From assembly GCF_023155745.1 (NCBI RefSeq), contig NZ_JAKNUS010000002.1:1-64000 (forward strand): a stretch of 64,000 nucleotides of DNA, given 5' to 3'. Below, piece after piece: positions 17,433 through 27,250 of the stretch. How positions within the stretch are numbered: the stretch's first letter is position 1; the number at the start of each line of letters is the position of its first letter. The notes below the pieces were generated by a model. It was not told the origin of the DNA and searched no databases. It was given only the letters and a program-made list of their open reading frames with translations. The DNA comes from Microbacterium kunmingense. Its GTDB lineage: Bacteria; Actinomycetota; Actinomycetes; Actinomycetales; Microbacteriaceae. The translations under genes and the position numbers were made by a program.

Positions 17433-18815
17433 TCACCCGATGACGCGGAAGTCGGCGCCGAGGGCGTCGAGCTTGGCTAAGAACTTCTCGTAGCCGCGGC
17501 GGATGATGCCGACGTTGCGCACCGTCGACTCGCCCTCCGCTGCCAGCGCCGCGATCACGTAGCTGTAGCCGCCGCGAAGGTCGGGCACCACGACGTCGGC
17601 ACCGTGGAGCGGGGTCGGGCCGTTGATGACGGCGGCCTGCTCGAGGGCACGGCGCGGCACACGGCGACCCGGCATGTCGAGACCCTGCGGGTGCACCTGG
17701 ATGTCGGCGCCCATCTTGTTCAGCGCGGCGGTGAATCCCAGCCGGTTCTCGTACACCGTCTCGTGGACCACCGACTGGCCGTCGGCCTGGGTGAGGGCGA
17801 CGATGAGCGGCTGCTGCCAGTCGGTCATGAACCCGGGGTGGACGTCCGTCTCGACCATGACCGGGCGCAGGGCCTCGCCACGGCGGAACCGGATGCCGTC
17901 CTCGCGCACGTGGAAGGATCCGCCCGCCTTGCGGAAGACATTGAGGAACGTGAGCATCTCCTGCTGGCGGGCGCCCGAGACGAAGATGTCGCCGTCGGTG
18001 GCGAGAGCCGCGCACGCCCAGGAGGCGGCCTCGTTGCGGTCGAAGATGCACCGGTGGTCGTAGCCGTCGAGATTCGGGACGCCCTCGATGAGGATGACGC
18101 GGTTGGGCTCGTAGGAGATGATCGCGCCCATCTTCTGCAGCACCGCGATGAGATCCATGATCTCCGGTTCGATCGCGGCGTTGCGAAGCTCTGTGACGCC
18201 GCGCGCGCGGACCGCCGTGAGCAGCACCTGCTCGGTCGCGCCGACACTCGGGTAGGGAAGCTCGATGTTGGCCCCGTGCAGCCCGTCGGGCGCCGAGAGC
18301 CGGATGCCGCTGGGGAGCTTCTCCACGACCGCGCCGAAATTGCGGAGCGCGTCGAGGTGGAAGTTGATCGGCCGATCTCCGATCCGGCAGCCGCCGAGGT
18401 CGGGGATGAAGGCCTGGCCGAGGAGGTGCAGGAGGGGCCCGCAGAACAGGATCGGGATGCGGGAGGCCCCGGCGTGCGCGTCGATCTCCTCCATGTGGGC
18501 CGACACCGCCTCACGGGGGTCCAGCAGCAGGGTCCCCGGCTCGTCTCCGTCGTCTACCCGGACGCCGTGCACCTCCAGGAGGGACCGGACCACCTTCACA
18601 TCGCTGATGTCGGGGACGTCCCGCAGCACGCTGACGCTCTGGCCCAGGAGAGCGGCCACCATCGCCTTGGTCGCGAGGTTCTTCGCCCCCTTGACGTCGA
18701 CGACGCCGCGCAGCGGCCGGCCGCCGCGGATGCTGAGGATCTCACCGGTCGCTTCGGTCACGGCGATCTCATGCTCTCCGGTGGGCGATCCGGCATCGCT
18801 GAGAAGGGTCTTCAT
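17433..18815 (-). CDS. murA: UDP-N-acetylglucosamine 1-carboxyvinyltransferase
   Basis: 460 residues, the first committed step of peptidoglycan synthesis (enolpyruvyl transfer from PEP). The substrate-binding Lys-Asn pair is in VKGAKN (41-46). The catalytic loop GGCRIGDRPINFH carries Cys143, the fosfomycin target, so the enzyme is not of the Asp-substituted type. A 25-residue extension precedes the first conserved block, as in other actinobacteria. It follows leuD by 71 bp on the same strand with no obvious terminator, so it may be partly cotranscribed with leuCD. Downstream are plsC, gpsA and ddl. Confidence 0.97.
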   Translation of the reverse strand: MKTLLSDAGSPTGEHEIAVTEATGEILSIRGGRPLRGVVDVKGAKNLATKAMVAALLGQSVSVLRDVPDISDVKVVRSLLEVHGVRVDDGDEPGTLLLDPREAVSAHMEEIDAHAGASRIPILFCGPLLHLLGQAFIPDLGGCRIGDRPINFHLDALRNFGAVVEKLPSGIRLSAPDGLHGANIELPYPSVGATEQVLLTAVRARGVTELRNAAIEPEIMDLIAVLQKMGAIISYEPNRVILIEGVPNLDGYDHRCIFDRNEAASWACAALATDGDIFVSGARQQEMLTFLNVFRKAGGSFHVREDGIRFRRGEALRPVMVETDVHPGFMTDWQQPLIVALTQADGQSVVHETVYENRLGFTAALNKMGADIQVHPQGLDMPGRRVPRRALEQAAVINGPTPLHGADVVVPDLRGGYSYVIAALAAEGESTVRNVGIIRRGYEKFLAKLDALGADFRVIG

Positions 18816-18886
18816 CCGGTGGTCCTCACTTCGGTGTCATCGAGGGTGTGGCGAGGGCAGGCGGCGTCGTGCGCCGTCCTCCCGGC

Positions 18887-19507
18887 TTACCGGACGGGTA
18901 GTGTCCGTGGGCGCCACGCCTCCCGGCGGGCCTCGAACTGCGCGATCCGATCTGCGCTGCGCAGCGTGAGCCCGATGTCATCGAGCCCCTCGAGAAGCCG
19001 CCACCTAGTGTAATCGTCGATCTCGAAAGGCACCTGGAGGGGCTCGGCGTCCGCGTCCGCCGCATCGCCGAGGGACGCCGTGCACTCGACGAGATCGACG
19101 GTCATCGTCACGCCCGGCCGCGCATCGACGGCCTCCCAGATGCGGTGCAGGTCGTCCTCCGAGATCGCGGCCGTCAAGAGACCCTGCTTGCCGGCGTTGC
19201 CGCGGAAGATGTCGGCGAACTTCGGGCTCAGGATGACCGAGAAGCCGAAATCGCGCAGCGCCCAGACCGCGTGCTCGCGGCTGGATCCCGTGCCGAAGTC
19301 GGGTCCGGCGACAAGGATGGATGCACCCTGGAACACCGGCTGGTTGAGGACGAACGCGGGGTCCTGACGCCAGTTGGCGAAGAGGGCGTCCTCGAATCCG
19401 GTCTTGGTGACGCGCTTGAGGTAGACCGCGGGGATGATCTGGTCGGTGTCGACCGCGGAGCGCTTCAGCGGCGCGACGATCCCGGTGTGCGTGGTGAATT
19501 TCTCCAT
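18887..19507 (-). CDS. leuD: 3-isopropylmalate dehydratase small subunit
   Basis: 206 residues, the swivelling subunit of the isopropylmalate isomerase in leucine synthesis. Family motifs are [31 protein letters not shown] and [16 protein letters not shown]. It starts 1 bp after the leuC stop, so the subunits are translationally coupled. Confidence 0.97.
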   Translation of the reverse strand: MEKFTTHTGIVAPLKRSAVDTDQIIPAVYLKRVTKTGFEDALFANWRQDPAFVLNQPVFQGASILVAGPDFGTGSSREHAVWALRDFGFSVILSPKFADIFRGNAGKQGLLTAAISEDDLHRIWEAVDARPGVTMTVDLVECTASLGDAADADAEPLQVPFEIDDYTRWRLLEGLDDIGLTLRSADRIAQFEARREAWRPRTLPVR

Positions 19508-19508
19508 G

Positions 19509-21023
19509 TCAGGCCTCCGCCCGGCTCAGCGTGTCCACGCCCGGCGTGCGGGACGTGCCGTCTTCGCCCTCGAGATCGCCGGGGCTGGAGAGCGTGCCGC
19601 GCACCGCGGTGGCGGCGGCGACGAGCGGCGAGACGAGATGGGTGCGCCCGCCCTTCCCCTGCCGCCCTTCGAAATTGCGATTGGACGTCGAGGCGCACCG
19701 TTCCCCGGGCGCGAGCTGGTCGGGGTTCATCCCCAGGCACATCGAACATCCCGCGAAGCGCCACTCCGCGCCGAACTCGGTGAAGATCTTATCGAGCCCC
19801 TCGGCTTCGGCCTCGAGGCGGACGCGCGCCGAGCCCGGGACCACCATCACGCGCACCCCGTCGGCCTTCTTCCGGCCCTTGACGATGGATGCGAAGGCCC
19901 GCAGGTCCTCGATGCGACTGTTCGTGCACGATCCCATGAACACGGCGTCGACGGGGACGTCCTTCAGCCGCGTACCGGGCTCGAGGGCCATGTACTCCAG
20001 CGCGCGCTCCGCGGCGGCGCGCTCGTTCGGGTCGGCGAAGTCGTCGGGCGACGGCACGACATCCGACAGCGAGACGCCCTGACCGGGGTTGGTGCCCCAG
20101 GTCACGAACGGCTCGAGCTCGTTCGCGTCGAGGAAGACCTCGGCGTCGTAGACCGCGCCCTCGTCGCTGGGGAGCGTGCGCCAGTAGGCGACCGCGTCCT
20201 CCCAGTCCTGTCCCTGCGGGGCGTGGGGCTTGTCCTTGACGTACGCGAACGTCGTCTCATCGGGAGCGACCATGCCCGCGCGGGCGCCGGCTTCGATGGA
20301 CATGTTGCAGATCGTCATCCGCCCCTCCATCGACAGCGACCGGATCGCCGATCCGCGGTACTCCAGCACATAGCCCTGGCCGCCGTTGGTGCCGATCTTC
20401 GCGATCACCGCCAGGATGATGTCCTTCGCGGTCACGCCGGGCTTCAACCGGCCCTCGACCGTGATCGCCATCGTCTTGAAGGGCTTCAGCGGCAGCGTCT
20501 GGGTCGCGAGGACGTGCTCGACCTCGCTGGTGCCGATGCCGAACGCCATCGCACCGAAGGCGCCGTGCGTGGAGGTGTGGCTGTCGCCGCAGACCACGGT
20601 GATCCCCGGCATGGTCAGGCCGAGCTGAGGTCCCACGACGTGGACGATCCCCTGCTCTTTGTCCCCCAGCGGATGCAGGCGGACGCCGAATTCCGCGGCA
20701 TTGCGACGCAGGGTGTCGATCTGCGTGCGGCTGGTGAGATCGGCGATCGGCTTGTCGATGTCCAGCGTCGGGGTGTTGTGGTCCTCGGTGGCGATCGTCA
20801 GGTCCAACCGGCGGACGGGGCGCCCCTCGGCGCGCAACCCGTCGAAGGCCTGGGGGCTCGTCACCTCATGGACCAGGTGCAGGTCGATGTAGATGAGATC
20901 GGGCTCGCCGTTCTCCCCCTTGACCACGACGTGGTCCTCCCACACCTTCTCGGCGAGGGTCCGGGGCCGATCGGGGATCGTGACGGGACCGGAGGCGGAC
21001 GAATCGATATCGGACGTGCTCAT
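19509..21023 (-). CDS. leuC: 3-isopropylmalate dehydratase large subunit
   Basis: 504 residues, the iron-sulfur subunit interconverting 2- and 3-isopropylmalate. Cluster-binding cysteines are in [13 protein letters not shown] and [11 protein letters not shown], with [13 protein letters not shown] upstream. The C-terminus has an Asp/Gly-rich extension ([12 protein letters not shown]). ATG at 21023 follows GAGGAG. A 60-bp gap upstream separates it from a probable leucine leader peptide, so expression is likely controlled by attenuation. Confidence 0.97.
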   Translation of the reverse strand: MSTSDIDSSASGPVTIPDRPRTLAEKVWEDHVVVKGENGEPDLIYIDLHLVHEVTSPQAFDGLRAEGRPVRRLDLTIATEDHNTPTLDIDKPIADLTSRTQIDTLRRNAAEFGVRLHPLGDKEQGIVHVVGPQLGLTMPGITVVCGDSHTSTHGAFGAMAFGIGTSEVEHVLATQTLPLKPFKTMAITVEGRLKPGVTAKDIILAVIAKIGTNGGQGYVLEYRGSAIRSLSMEGRMTICNMSIEAGARAGMVAPDETTFAYVKDKPHAPQGQDWEDAVAYWRTLPSDEGAVYDAEVFLDANELEPFVTWGTNPGQGVSLSDVVPSPDDFADPNERAAAERALEYMALEPGTRLKDVPVDAVFMGSCTNSRIEDLRAFASIVKGRKKADGVRVMVVPGSARVRLEAEAEGLDKIFTEFGAEWRFAGCSMCLGMNPDQLAPGERCASTSNRNFEGRQGKGGRTHLVSPLVAAATAVRGTLSSPGDLEGEDGTSRTPGVDTLSRAEA

Positions 21024-21083
21024 TGCGTTCTCCTCGGGAAAGGGATCAAGCCCGCGACGAACTCCGCGACGAGAGAGGCCTGG

Positions 21084-21161
21084 TTACGAGGTCTCGCCGC
21101 GGCCGCTAAGGAGAAGGCGAGCGATCCGCACCGGCTCAGAGTACCACCGGGTGCCGCTCAT
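21084..21161 (-). CDS. probable leucine leader peptide of leuCD
   Basis: A 25-codon frame ends 60 bp before leuC. It contains three consecutive leucine codons (CTT-CTC-CTT, near 21105-21115), two of them CTT, rare in this GC-rich genome, followed by SGRGETS and TAA. Short Leu-rich peptides before leu genes are established attenuation leaders. The start is uncertain. The ATG at 21161 has a poor RBS and lies 5 bp from the terC stop. An internal GTG (encoding VRIARLLL) sits six bases after a possible -10, TACTCT, and could be a leaderless start. Sequence between the peptide and leuC has short complementary segments, such as GAGACC and GGCCTCTC, that could form alternative hairpins. Confidence 0.6.
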   Translation of the reverse strand: MSGTRWYSEPVRIARLLLSGRGETS

Positions 21162-21165
21162 GCGA

Positions 21166-22302
21166 CTACCGCCCGCGGTCCGACGTCGGCGGGTCGCCCG
21201 CACCGCCCCGCGGACCCTTCTCCTCCGCCACCGTCGCCGCGGCCGCCTCCGCCGGCGTTCGCCCCGAACCGTCGGGGAGGTCGGCGGCGGGTCGGTTCGC
21301 CGCATCCGGGGTGGTGATCGGCTCGCCCTCGCGACGGGCGGCGATGAGGCTCGCGACCGTCGCGACCGTCATCGCTGCGACGATCACCCCGAGGGAGACC
21401 CACGTGGAGATGTCGGGTGCCCACTCGACGTGCTCGCCGCCGTTGATGAAGGGCAGCTCGTTCTCGTGCAGGGCGTGGAGGAAGAGCTTCACGCCGATGA
21501 AGGCCAGGATGAAGGCGATTCCGTAGTGGAGGTACTTCAGGCGATCGAGCAGGCCGCCGAGCAGGAAGTAGAGCTGGCGCAGACCCATCAGGGCGAACAG
21601 GTTCGCGGTGAAGACGATGAACGGGCTCTGTGTGATGCCGAAGATCGCGGGGATCGAATCGATCGCGAAGACCAGGTCGGTGAACCCGATCGCGACGAAG
21701 ACGAGGATCATCGGCGTGAAGATCTTCTTGCCGTTCACCACCGTGCGCAGCTTCGATCCGTCGTAGCCGTCGCTGATGTCGATGAAGCGCCGGAGGAAGC
21801 GCACGATTCCGGTCTCGGCCTGCGCGTCGTCATCGTGCTTGCCGGGGAAGGCCTGGCGCCACGCGGTGTAGACCAGGAACAGACCGAAGACGTAGAAGAT
21901 CCAGCTGAGGTTCTCGATCAGCACCGCGCCGAGCATGATGAAGATCGCGCGGAGGATCAGCGCGATGATGATGCCCACCATCAGCACCTCCTGCTGGTAG
22001 CGGCGCGGCACCGAGAACTGACTCATCAGCAGCACGAAGACGAAGAGGTTGTCCACCGACAGGCTGTACTCGGTCAGCCACCCAGCGACGAACTCCCCCA
22101 TCGCGTCTCCCGACCCGGTGACCAGGAGCAGCACGACGGCGAACACCAGGGCGAGGGCGACGTAGAACACCACCCACAGCGTCGCCTCCCTCATCGAGGG
22201 GATGTGGGGGCGCTTGAGGATGATGAGCAAATCCGCCAGGAGGATCAGCGACAGCACGACCAGCGCGGTGATCGCGAACCACGTCGGGATCTCATAGGTC
22301 AT
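21166..22302 (-). CDS. TerC/Alx family integral membrane protein
   Basis: 378 residues with about nine membrane segments. Family motifs are SVDNLFVFVLLMSQF and FAIDSIPAIFGIT, each with a conserved Asp in the membrane. TerC/Alx proteins are associated with metal (notably manganese) export and with tellurite and alkaline response. The C-terminal 70 residues form a hydrophilic, Pro/Ala/Asp-rich cytoplasmic tail. ATG at 22302 (MTYEIPTWFAI) is preferred over an upstream start that adds an Arg-rich stretch. It is divergent from the ECF sigma gene across 140 bp. Confidence 0.9.
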   Translation of the reverse strand: MTYEIPTWFAITALVVLSLILLADLLIILKRPHIPSMREATLWVVFYVALALVFAVVLLLVTGSGDAMGEFVAGWLTEYSLSVDNLFVFVLLMSQFSVPRRYQQEVLMVGIIIALILRAIFIMLGAVLIENLSWIFYVFGLFLVYTAWRQAFPGKHDDDAQAETGIVRFLRRFIDISDGYDGSKLRTVVNGKKIFTPMILVFVAIGFTDLVFAIDSIPAIFGITQSPFIVFTANLFALMGLRQLYFLLGGLLDRLKYLHYGIAFILAFIGVKLFLHALHENELPFINGGEHVEWAPDISTWVSLGVIVAAMTVATVASLIAARREGEPITTPDAANRPAADLPDGSGRTPAEAAAATVAEEKGPRGGAGDPPTSDRGR

Positions 22303-22442
22303 GGGCCCCCACGATACCCGCCGGGCGGGACGGCCCCGAGCTCTGGCAAGTAAAGAAATCAGGTGTGAGACGATCCGGTCGCTCACGACACTTCCCGGGT
22401 GAGAGACAATGCGGATGCCGCGACGCGGCGGAAGGGGGACCG

Positions 22443-22994
22443 GTGACCGAGTCCACGGATGCAGCGCTCGTCGCGCGGGCTGCGGCCGGGAGCGAGATGG
22501 CCTTCCGATCGCTCTACCGCGCGTACGTGCGACCGGTGTACTGGGTCGCCCATGGTCTGCTCCACGACGCCTCCGATGCCGAGGACGTCACGCAGGAGAC
22601 CTTCCTCGTGGCCTGGCGCAAGCTCCCTTCGCTCCAGCTCGTCGGCGACTCCCTGCTGCCGTGGCTGGTGACGGTGTGCCGCCTGCAGTCGGCGAACCGG
22701 ATGCGGCGGCAGATGCGCGATCGTACGCGCGAGGTCCACGGCGACCTGGACGAGACCATCCCGTCGACCGTCGATGTCGAGCAGCAGATCGTCGATGCCG
22801 ATCTGGTCGAGCGCATCCTCGCCGAGGTGGACACGCTGAGCGAGCTGGACCGGAGGATCTTCCGGCTGTGCGCGGCCGAAGGCTACGGCTACCAGGCGGC
22901 GGCCGACGAGCTCGGCGTCGGCCACGGCGTCGTCCGAAACCGCCTCTCCCGCATCCGCACGCGCGTGCGGACAGCCCTGAAGGAGAGCACATGA
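22443..22994 (+). CDS. ECF-type RNA polymerase sigma factor
   Basis: 183 residues with sigma region 2 (MAFRSLYRAYVRPVYWV, DAEDVTQETFLVAWRKLP) and region 4 (LSELDRRIFRLCAAEGYGYQAAADELGVGHGVVRNRLSRIR). Regions 1.1 and 3 are absent, as expected for group 4 sigma factors. GTG at 22443 has AAGGGGG seven bases upstream. The stop overlaps the next ATG by four bases (ATGA), tying it to the DUF4349 membrane protein, a likely regulatory partner. Its regulon is unknown. The upstream region contains GTGAG...CTCAC half-sites. Confidence 0.93.
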   Translation: MTESTDAALVARAAAGSEMAFRSLYRAYVRPVYWVAHGLLHDASDAEDVTQETFLVAWRKLPSLQLVGDSLLPWLVTVCRLQSANRMRRQMRDRTREVHGDLDETIPSTVDVEQQIVDADLVERILAEVDTLSELDRRIFRLCAAEGYGYQAAADELGVGHGVVRNRLSRIRTRVRTALKEST

Positions 22995-24121
22995 ACACCG
23001 TCCCGCGCACGCCGCTTCCCGAGCTCGGCGAGGATCGGATCGACCGCATCGAGCGCGGCCTGTTCGCCGACATCGACGCGGAGCGAGCTGTCCGTCGCCG
23101 CAGGCGCCGCACCGGGTGGATCTCCGCCGGCGCCGCGGCGGCGGTGATCGTCGTGGCCGCCGCGATCGCTCCGGCGGTCGGCGGCATCGTCACACCTCCG
23201 GCATCGGAGGAATCGGCCGTCGCACCCGCCGGCGCGGACAGCGCCTCGCTGCCGCAGGGTCAGGACGCGCTCAGCACCGAGGCCGGGGCGGCGGACGATT
23301 TCGCGAGCGCGGAGGGCGGCGCCGGAGCATCCTCCTCCGACACTCCCGCGAACCGCGACATCATCACCAGCGCCTCGGTGAACCTCACCGTGGACGATGT
23401 GGCCACCGCCGCCGACGACGTCGCGGACGCGGCGGATGCGGCGGGAGGGTACGTGCAGTCGCAGTCCGTGGGTCGAAGCGGCGCTCCCCTCCCCGTCGAT
23501 CCTGGGATCGGCGGTCCGGATATCGGCTATCCCGCGCCGTACGTCAGCGGGGAGAGCGGCTGGATCACCGTGCGGGTGCCCGCGGATGAGCTGTCGGTCT
23601 TCGTCTCAGACCTGTCGGGGATCGGCGAGGTCACCCAGTCATCCATCGACCGGCAGGACGTCACCGATCAGACCATCGACCTCCGGGCACGGGTCGAGGC
23701 CACCCAGGCGTCCGTCGACCGGCTGCAGGAGCTTCTCGCCCAGGCCGGCGACCTCGGCGACCTCATCGCGGCCGAGAGCGCGCTGGCCGAGCGCCAGGCG
23801 ACGCTGGAGTCCTACCAGCAGCAGCTGGAGTCGCTCGAGGGACAGGTGGAGCTCTCCACCGTCTCGGTGTCGCTCTCGCCCCGCGTGGAGCGGGTGAGCG
23901 CCGACCCCGCCGGTTTCGGTGACGGCGTCGCCGCGGGGTGGAACGGACTCATCGCCACGATGAACGGTCTCGTCATCGCCATCGGCTTCCTTCTCCCCTG
24001 GCTCGCCGTCCTCGGCGTCGTCGGCCTGATCGTCTGGGCGATCGTCGGGGTCCGCCGCGCGGGGCGCCGGCGGCGCGACACCACAGCGGCGGCGTCAGAT
24101 CAGCAGGACGGCACGGTCTGA
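22991..24121 (+). CDS. DUF4349 membrane protein, possible anti-sigma factor
   Basis: 376 residues. A cytoplasmic N-terminus of about 40 residues (DRIDRIERGLFADIDAERAV, then RRRRRR) precedes a membrane segment at about 41-66. An Ala/Ser-rich linker leads to an extracytoplasmic DUF4349 domain (about 115-310), containing a coiled coil (ATQASVDRLQELL ... ERQATLESYQQQLESLEGQ). A second membrane segment near 325-350 and a basic tail follow. The topology, and the four-base overlap with the ECF sigma gene, suggest that it holds the sigma factor at the membrane. The N-terminus lacks the zinc HxxxCxxC signature of classical ZAS anti-sigma domains, so this is inference. Confidence 0.85.
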   Translation: MNTVPRTPLPELGEDRIDRIERGLFADIDAERAVRRRRRRTGWISAGAAAAVIVVAAAIAPAVGGIVTPPASEESAVAPAGADSASLPQGQDALSTEAGAADDFASAEGGAGASSSDTPANRDIITSASVNLTVDDVATAADDVADAADAAGGYVQSQSVGRSGAPLPVDPGIGGPDIGYPAPYVSGESGWITVRVPADELSVFVSDLSGIGEVTQSSIDRQDVTDQTIDLRARVEATQASVDRLQELLAQAGDLGDLIAAESALAERQATLESYQQQLESLEGQVELSTVSVSLSPRVERVSADPAGFGDGVAAGWNGLIATMNGLVIAIGFLLPWLAVLGVVGLIVWAIVGVRRAGRRRRDTTAAASDQQDGTV

Positions 24122-24144
24122 CTCCACCGGTCGGACGGAGCTCG

Positions 24145-24190
24145 GCAGGGAGAAGCCCCGGTGATGGGGGTCACCGGGGCTTCTCCCTGC
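24145..24190. terminator. bidirectional terminator
   Basis: A perfect 20-bp stem (24145-24164 with 24171-24190) around a 6-nt TGGGGG loop lies between the convergent DUF4349 and PTS genes, 24 bp and 29 bp from their stops. It very likely ends transcription from both sides. Confidence 0.9.
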
Positions 24191-24218
24191 CAGGGGCGGG
24201 CGCGGATGCGGGAGCGGT

Positions 24219-26249
24219 TCAGACCGCGACCGGAACCTCCGTGCTCACCGGCGCGACGACGGGGACCTCGCGCCTGTGCACCCACTTCTTCAGGGCGATC
24301 ACGGCGAACGCCGACACGAGCACCCCGGCGAGGATGGAGAGCACGAAGCCCCAGACCGGCTGGATGGCGAAGAAGACGAAGATGCCGCCGTGCGGTGCGA
24401 GCGAGGAGACCCCGATCGCCATGCTCAGTCCCCCGGTCACGGCCCCGCCCAGCATGGAGGCGGGGATGACGCGGAACAGGTCGGCCGCGGCGAAGGGGAT
24501 CGCGCCCTCGGAGATGAACGCCGCACCCAGCAGCCAGGCCGCTTTGCCGTTCTCGCGCTCGACCGGCGTGAAGAGGTTGCGTGCCAGCACCGTCGAGGCG
24601 AGGGCCATCGCCAGCGGCGGCACCATCCCCGCTGCCATCACGGCCGCCATGATGAGGTACGGCGAGGAGAACGGCTGCGAGGCGGTCGCGGCGGCGAGGC
24701 CCGTGGTGGCGAAGGTGTAGGCGACCTTGTTGACCGGGCCGCCCAGGTCGAAGCACATCATGAGGCCGAGGATCACCCCGAGGATGACCGCGGACGCGCC
24801 GTTCAGGCTGTTCAGCCACTCGGTGAGCCAGGTCATCAGTTGCGCGATCGGACGCCCGAGGAAGAGGATCATCAGGCCCGAGGCGACGATCGACCCGACC
24901 AGAGGGATGATCACGACGGGCATGAGCCCGCGCAGCCACCGGGGCGCAGGGAGGCGTCCGAGCCACAGGGCGATGAAGCCCGCCAGCAGACCGCCGATGA
25001 GGCCGCCGATGAAGCCGGCGCTCATCAGCACCGCCACGGCTCCGGCGACGAATCCCGGTGCAATGCCCGGTCGATCGGCGATGGCGAAGGCGATGAAGCC
25101 CGCGAGGACCGGGACGAGGAAGCCCATCGACGTGGCACCGATCATGAAGGCGACCGACCCCAGGTACTGGCCGAGCCCCCCGGCGGGCAGGTCCCACAGC
25201 GAGTTCTCGACGATGACGGTCGCCGCGTCGTCGGTCACCTGGTAACCGCCGAGGAGGAACCCGAGCGCGATCAGGAGACCACCGCCGGCGACGAACGGGA
25301 TCATGTAGCTGACCCCGGTGAGGAGCCAGCGCTTGATGCGGGCACCGACGGATTCCTGTGCGCCGGTCGCGGTCGATGCTGCGGCGGCGGATCCGGACAC
25401 ACGCTCGGCTCGGGGATCGGATGCCGCGGCGACCGCTTCGGCGATGAGCTTCTCGGGCTGCTCGATCCCGCGTTTCACGCTCGTGCGCACGACGGGCTTG
25501 CCGGCGAAGCGCTGCGGCTCGCGGACATCGACGTCGACGGCGAAGATGACGGCGTCGGCGTCGCGGATGACCTCGGCCGGCAGTGCCTGGTAGCCGCTGG
25601 ATCCCTGGGGTTCGACGACCAGATCGACGTCGGCCTTCCGACCTGCCGCCGTGAGCGCGTCGGCAGCCATGAAGGTGTGGGCGATGCCCGTCGCGCACGC
25701 GGTGACGGCGACGATCCTGGTCCGGGCCGCCTCGATGTTCTCGGGCCGGGCGGGAGTGGATGCCGCGGCAGCGCGGGCGACGCCGCTCTCGCCGATCGCC
25801 TCGCGGACGATCGCGACGACCTCGTCGCCGGTGCCGGCGCTGCGAAGAGCCGACGTGAAGCCGTCGTCCATGAGGCTGCGGGCGAGCTTGGAGAGCACGG
25901 CGAGGTGGTCCTCGGCCGCGTCGGCGGGCGCGGCGATGAGGAACACCAGATCGGCGGGCCCGTCGTCTGCCCCGAAGTCCACTCCGGGGGCCAGCCGCGC
26001 GAAGGCCAGCGACGGCTGGGTGACCGCCGCGCTCTTGGCGTGCGGGATCGCGATCCCGCCGGGCAGACCGGTCTCGTCCTTCTGCTCCCGCGCCCAGGCG
26101 TCCGAGAACAGCGCCTCGGAGTCGGTCGCCCGTCCTTCGCGGACCACCCGCTCGGCCAGAGCACGGATGACCGCGGCCTTGTCGGAACCGAGTCCGACGT
26201 CCAGGCTCACAAGGCCGGCAGTGATGGTGTGCGACGTCGGTGAAGACAT
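24219..26249 (-). CDS. fruA: fructose-specific PTS EIIABC
   Basis: 676 residues, phosphorylating and importing fructose as fructose-1-phosphate. Domains run A-B-C. EIIA covers about 1-150 with the phosphorylated His70 in GIAIPHAKS. EIIB covers about 175-275 with Cys185 in AVTACATGIAHTFMAADAL. EIIC (about 310-655) has around nine membrane segments including GGGLLIALGFLLGGY and MCFDLGGPVNKVAY. ATG at 26249 has GAGGAGG eight bases upstream; the frame is open far further upstream but not coding. It is third in a DeoR-fruK-fruA operon and ends at a strong terminator. Confidence 0.95.
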   Translation of the reverse strand: MSSPTSHTITAGLVSLDVGLGSDKAAVIRALAERVVREGRATDSEALFSDAWAREQKDETGLPGGIAIPHAKSAAVTQPSLAFARLAPGVDFGADDGPADLVFLIAAPADAAEDHLAVLSKLARSLMDDGFTSALRSAGTGDEVVAIVREAIGESGVARAAAASTPARPENIEAARTRIVAVTACATGIAHTFMAADALTAAGRKADVDLVVEPQGSSGYQALPAEVIRDADAVIFAVDVDVREPQRFAGKPVVRTSVKRGIEQPEKLIAEAVAAASDPRAERVSGSAAAASTATGAQESVGARIKRWLLTGVSYMIPFVAGGGLLIALGFLLGGYQVTDDAATVIVENSLWDLPAGGLGQYLGSVAFMIGATSMGFLVPVLAGFIAFAIADRPGIAPGFVAGAVAVLMSAGFIGGLIGGLLAGFIALWLGRLPAPRWLRGLMPVVIIPLVGSIVASGLMILFLGRPIAQLMTWLTEWLNSLNGASAVILGVILGLMMCFDLGGPVNKVAYTFATTGLAAATASQPFSSPYLIMAAVMAAGMVPPLAMALASTVLARNLFTPVERENGKAAWLLGAAFISEGAIPFAAADLFRVIPASMLGGAVTGGLSMAIGVSSLAPHGGIFVFFAIQPVWGFVLSILAGVLVSAFAVIALKKWVHRREVPVVAPVSTEVPVAV

Positions 26250-26272
26250 CTTCGAGACCTCCTCTGGTCTGC

Positions 26273-27250
26273 TCACGGGGCGACGCCCGCGGGGTTGTGA
26301 CGCTCGGCGACGAGCGCGGTGGCTCGGACCTCCCCGGCGGGAAGATCGGCGGGGGTGGGGATCTGTGTGCCGGGGAGGGACACCGCGGCAGCGCCGTACC
26401 GCACGGCGTGCCCGAGGCGGTCGGCGGGACCTGCGCCGGTGACCGCGGCGAGCAGGTAACCGGCCAGCGAGCTGTCCCCTGCGCCGACGGTGCTCACGGC
26501 GCGGGTGGGCGGAGGGGCGGCGTGCCATGCTCCCTCCGCGGTGACGAGGACCGCTCCCCGGGAGCCCAGGGTGACCAGGGCCGCGCCGACGGCGGCGGGA
26601 ACGAGATCGGCGCCCAGACGCACCACCTCCGCCACGGGGTCGTCGGCGTCCAGCGCAGTGGGCCCCCCGACGAGCTCGGCGAGCTCGTCGTCGTTCGGCT
26701 TGATCAGATCGGGCCGACCCCGCTCGACGACGGCGGCCAGGGCGGCGCCGGAGGTGTCCACGGCGATCAGGGGCGCGCCGGGCGCGTCCCTGACGGCGTC
26801 GATGACGTCGGCGTAGAAGTCGTCGCCCACACCCGGCGGCACCGAACCTGCCAGCACGAGCCATCGGGCCCCGCGGCTGGCGGCGACGGTGTCGGCGATG
26901 ACGGCGCGGCGGTCGGCGATCGTCAGGCGCGCACCGGGCAGGTTGACCTTCGTCGTCGTGCCGGCCGGATCGGTCAGGGCGATGTTGGCACGGACACGTC
27001 CGCTGACGGCGGTCGTGCGGGTGGGCACACCGGTCTGGCGGAGCAGCTCGGCGTAGGGGTCGTGCGGGTTCAGGGGCACCACGGCCAGGGTCGGGACCCC
27101 TGCGGCGACGACCGCCCGGGCCACGTTGACGCCCTTGCCGCCTGCGTCCTCGCGGACGGCGACGGCCTGCTGCACCTCGCCGGCGCGCAGACCCGTGGCC
27201 AGCGCCACGGTGCGATCCAGCGACGGATGGACGGTGAGGGTGACGATCAT
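26273..27250 (-). CDS. fruK: 1-phosphofructokinase family sugar kinase
   Basis: 325 residues, PfkB/ribokinase fold. It converts fructose-1-phosphate made by the PTS to fructose-1,6-bisphosphate. Family blocks are MIVTLTVHPSLDRTV, AGGKGVNVARAV, KPNDDELAELVGG and the catalytic GAGDSSLAGYLLA (base Asp in GAGD). ATG at 27250 overlaps the DeoR stop (ATGA) and has GGAGG ten bases upstream; a GTG three codons earlier is only one base from that RBS and was rejected. A 23-bp gap follows to fruA. Confidence 0.94.
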   Translation of the reverse strand: MIVTLTVHPSLDRTVALATGLRAGEVQQAVAVREDAGGKGVNVARAVVAAGVPTLAVVPLNPHDPYAELLRQTGVPTRTTAVSGRVRANIALTDPAGTTTKVNLPGARLTIADRRAVIADTVAASRGARWLVLAGSVPPGVGDDFYADVIDAVRDAPGAPLIAVDTSGAALAAVVERGRPDLIKPNDDELAELVGGPTALDADDPVAEVVRLGADLVPAAVGAALVTLGSRGAVLVTAEGAWHAAPPPTRAVSTVGAGDSSLAGYLLAAVTGAGPADRLGHAVRYGAAAVSLPGTQIPTPADLPAGEVRATALVAERHNPAGVAP

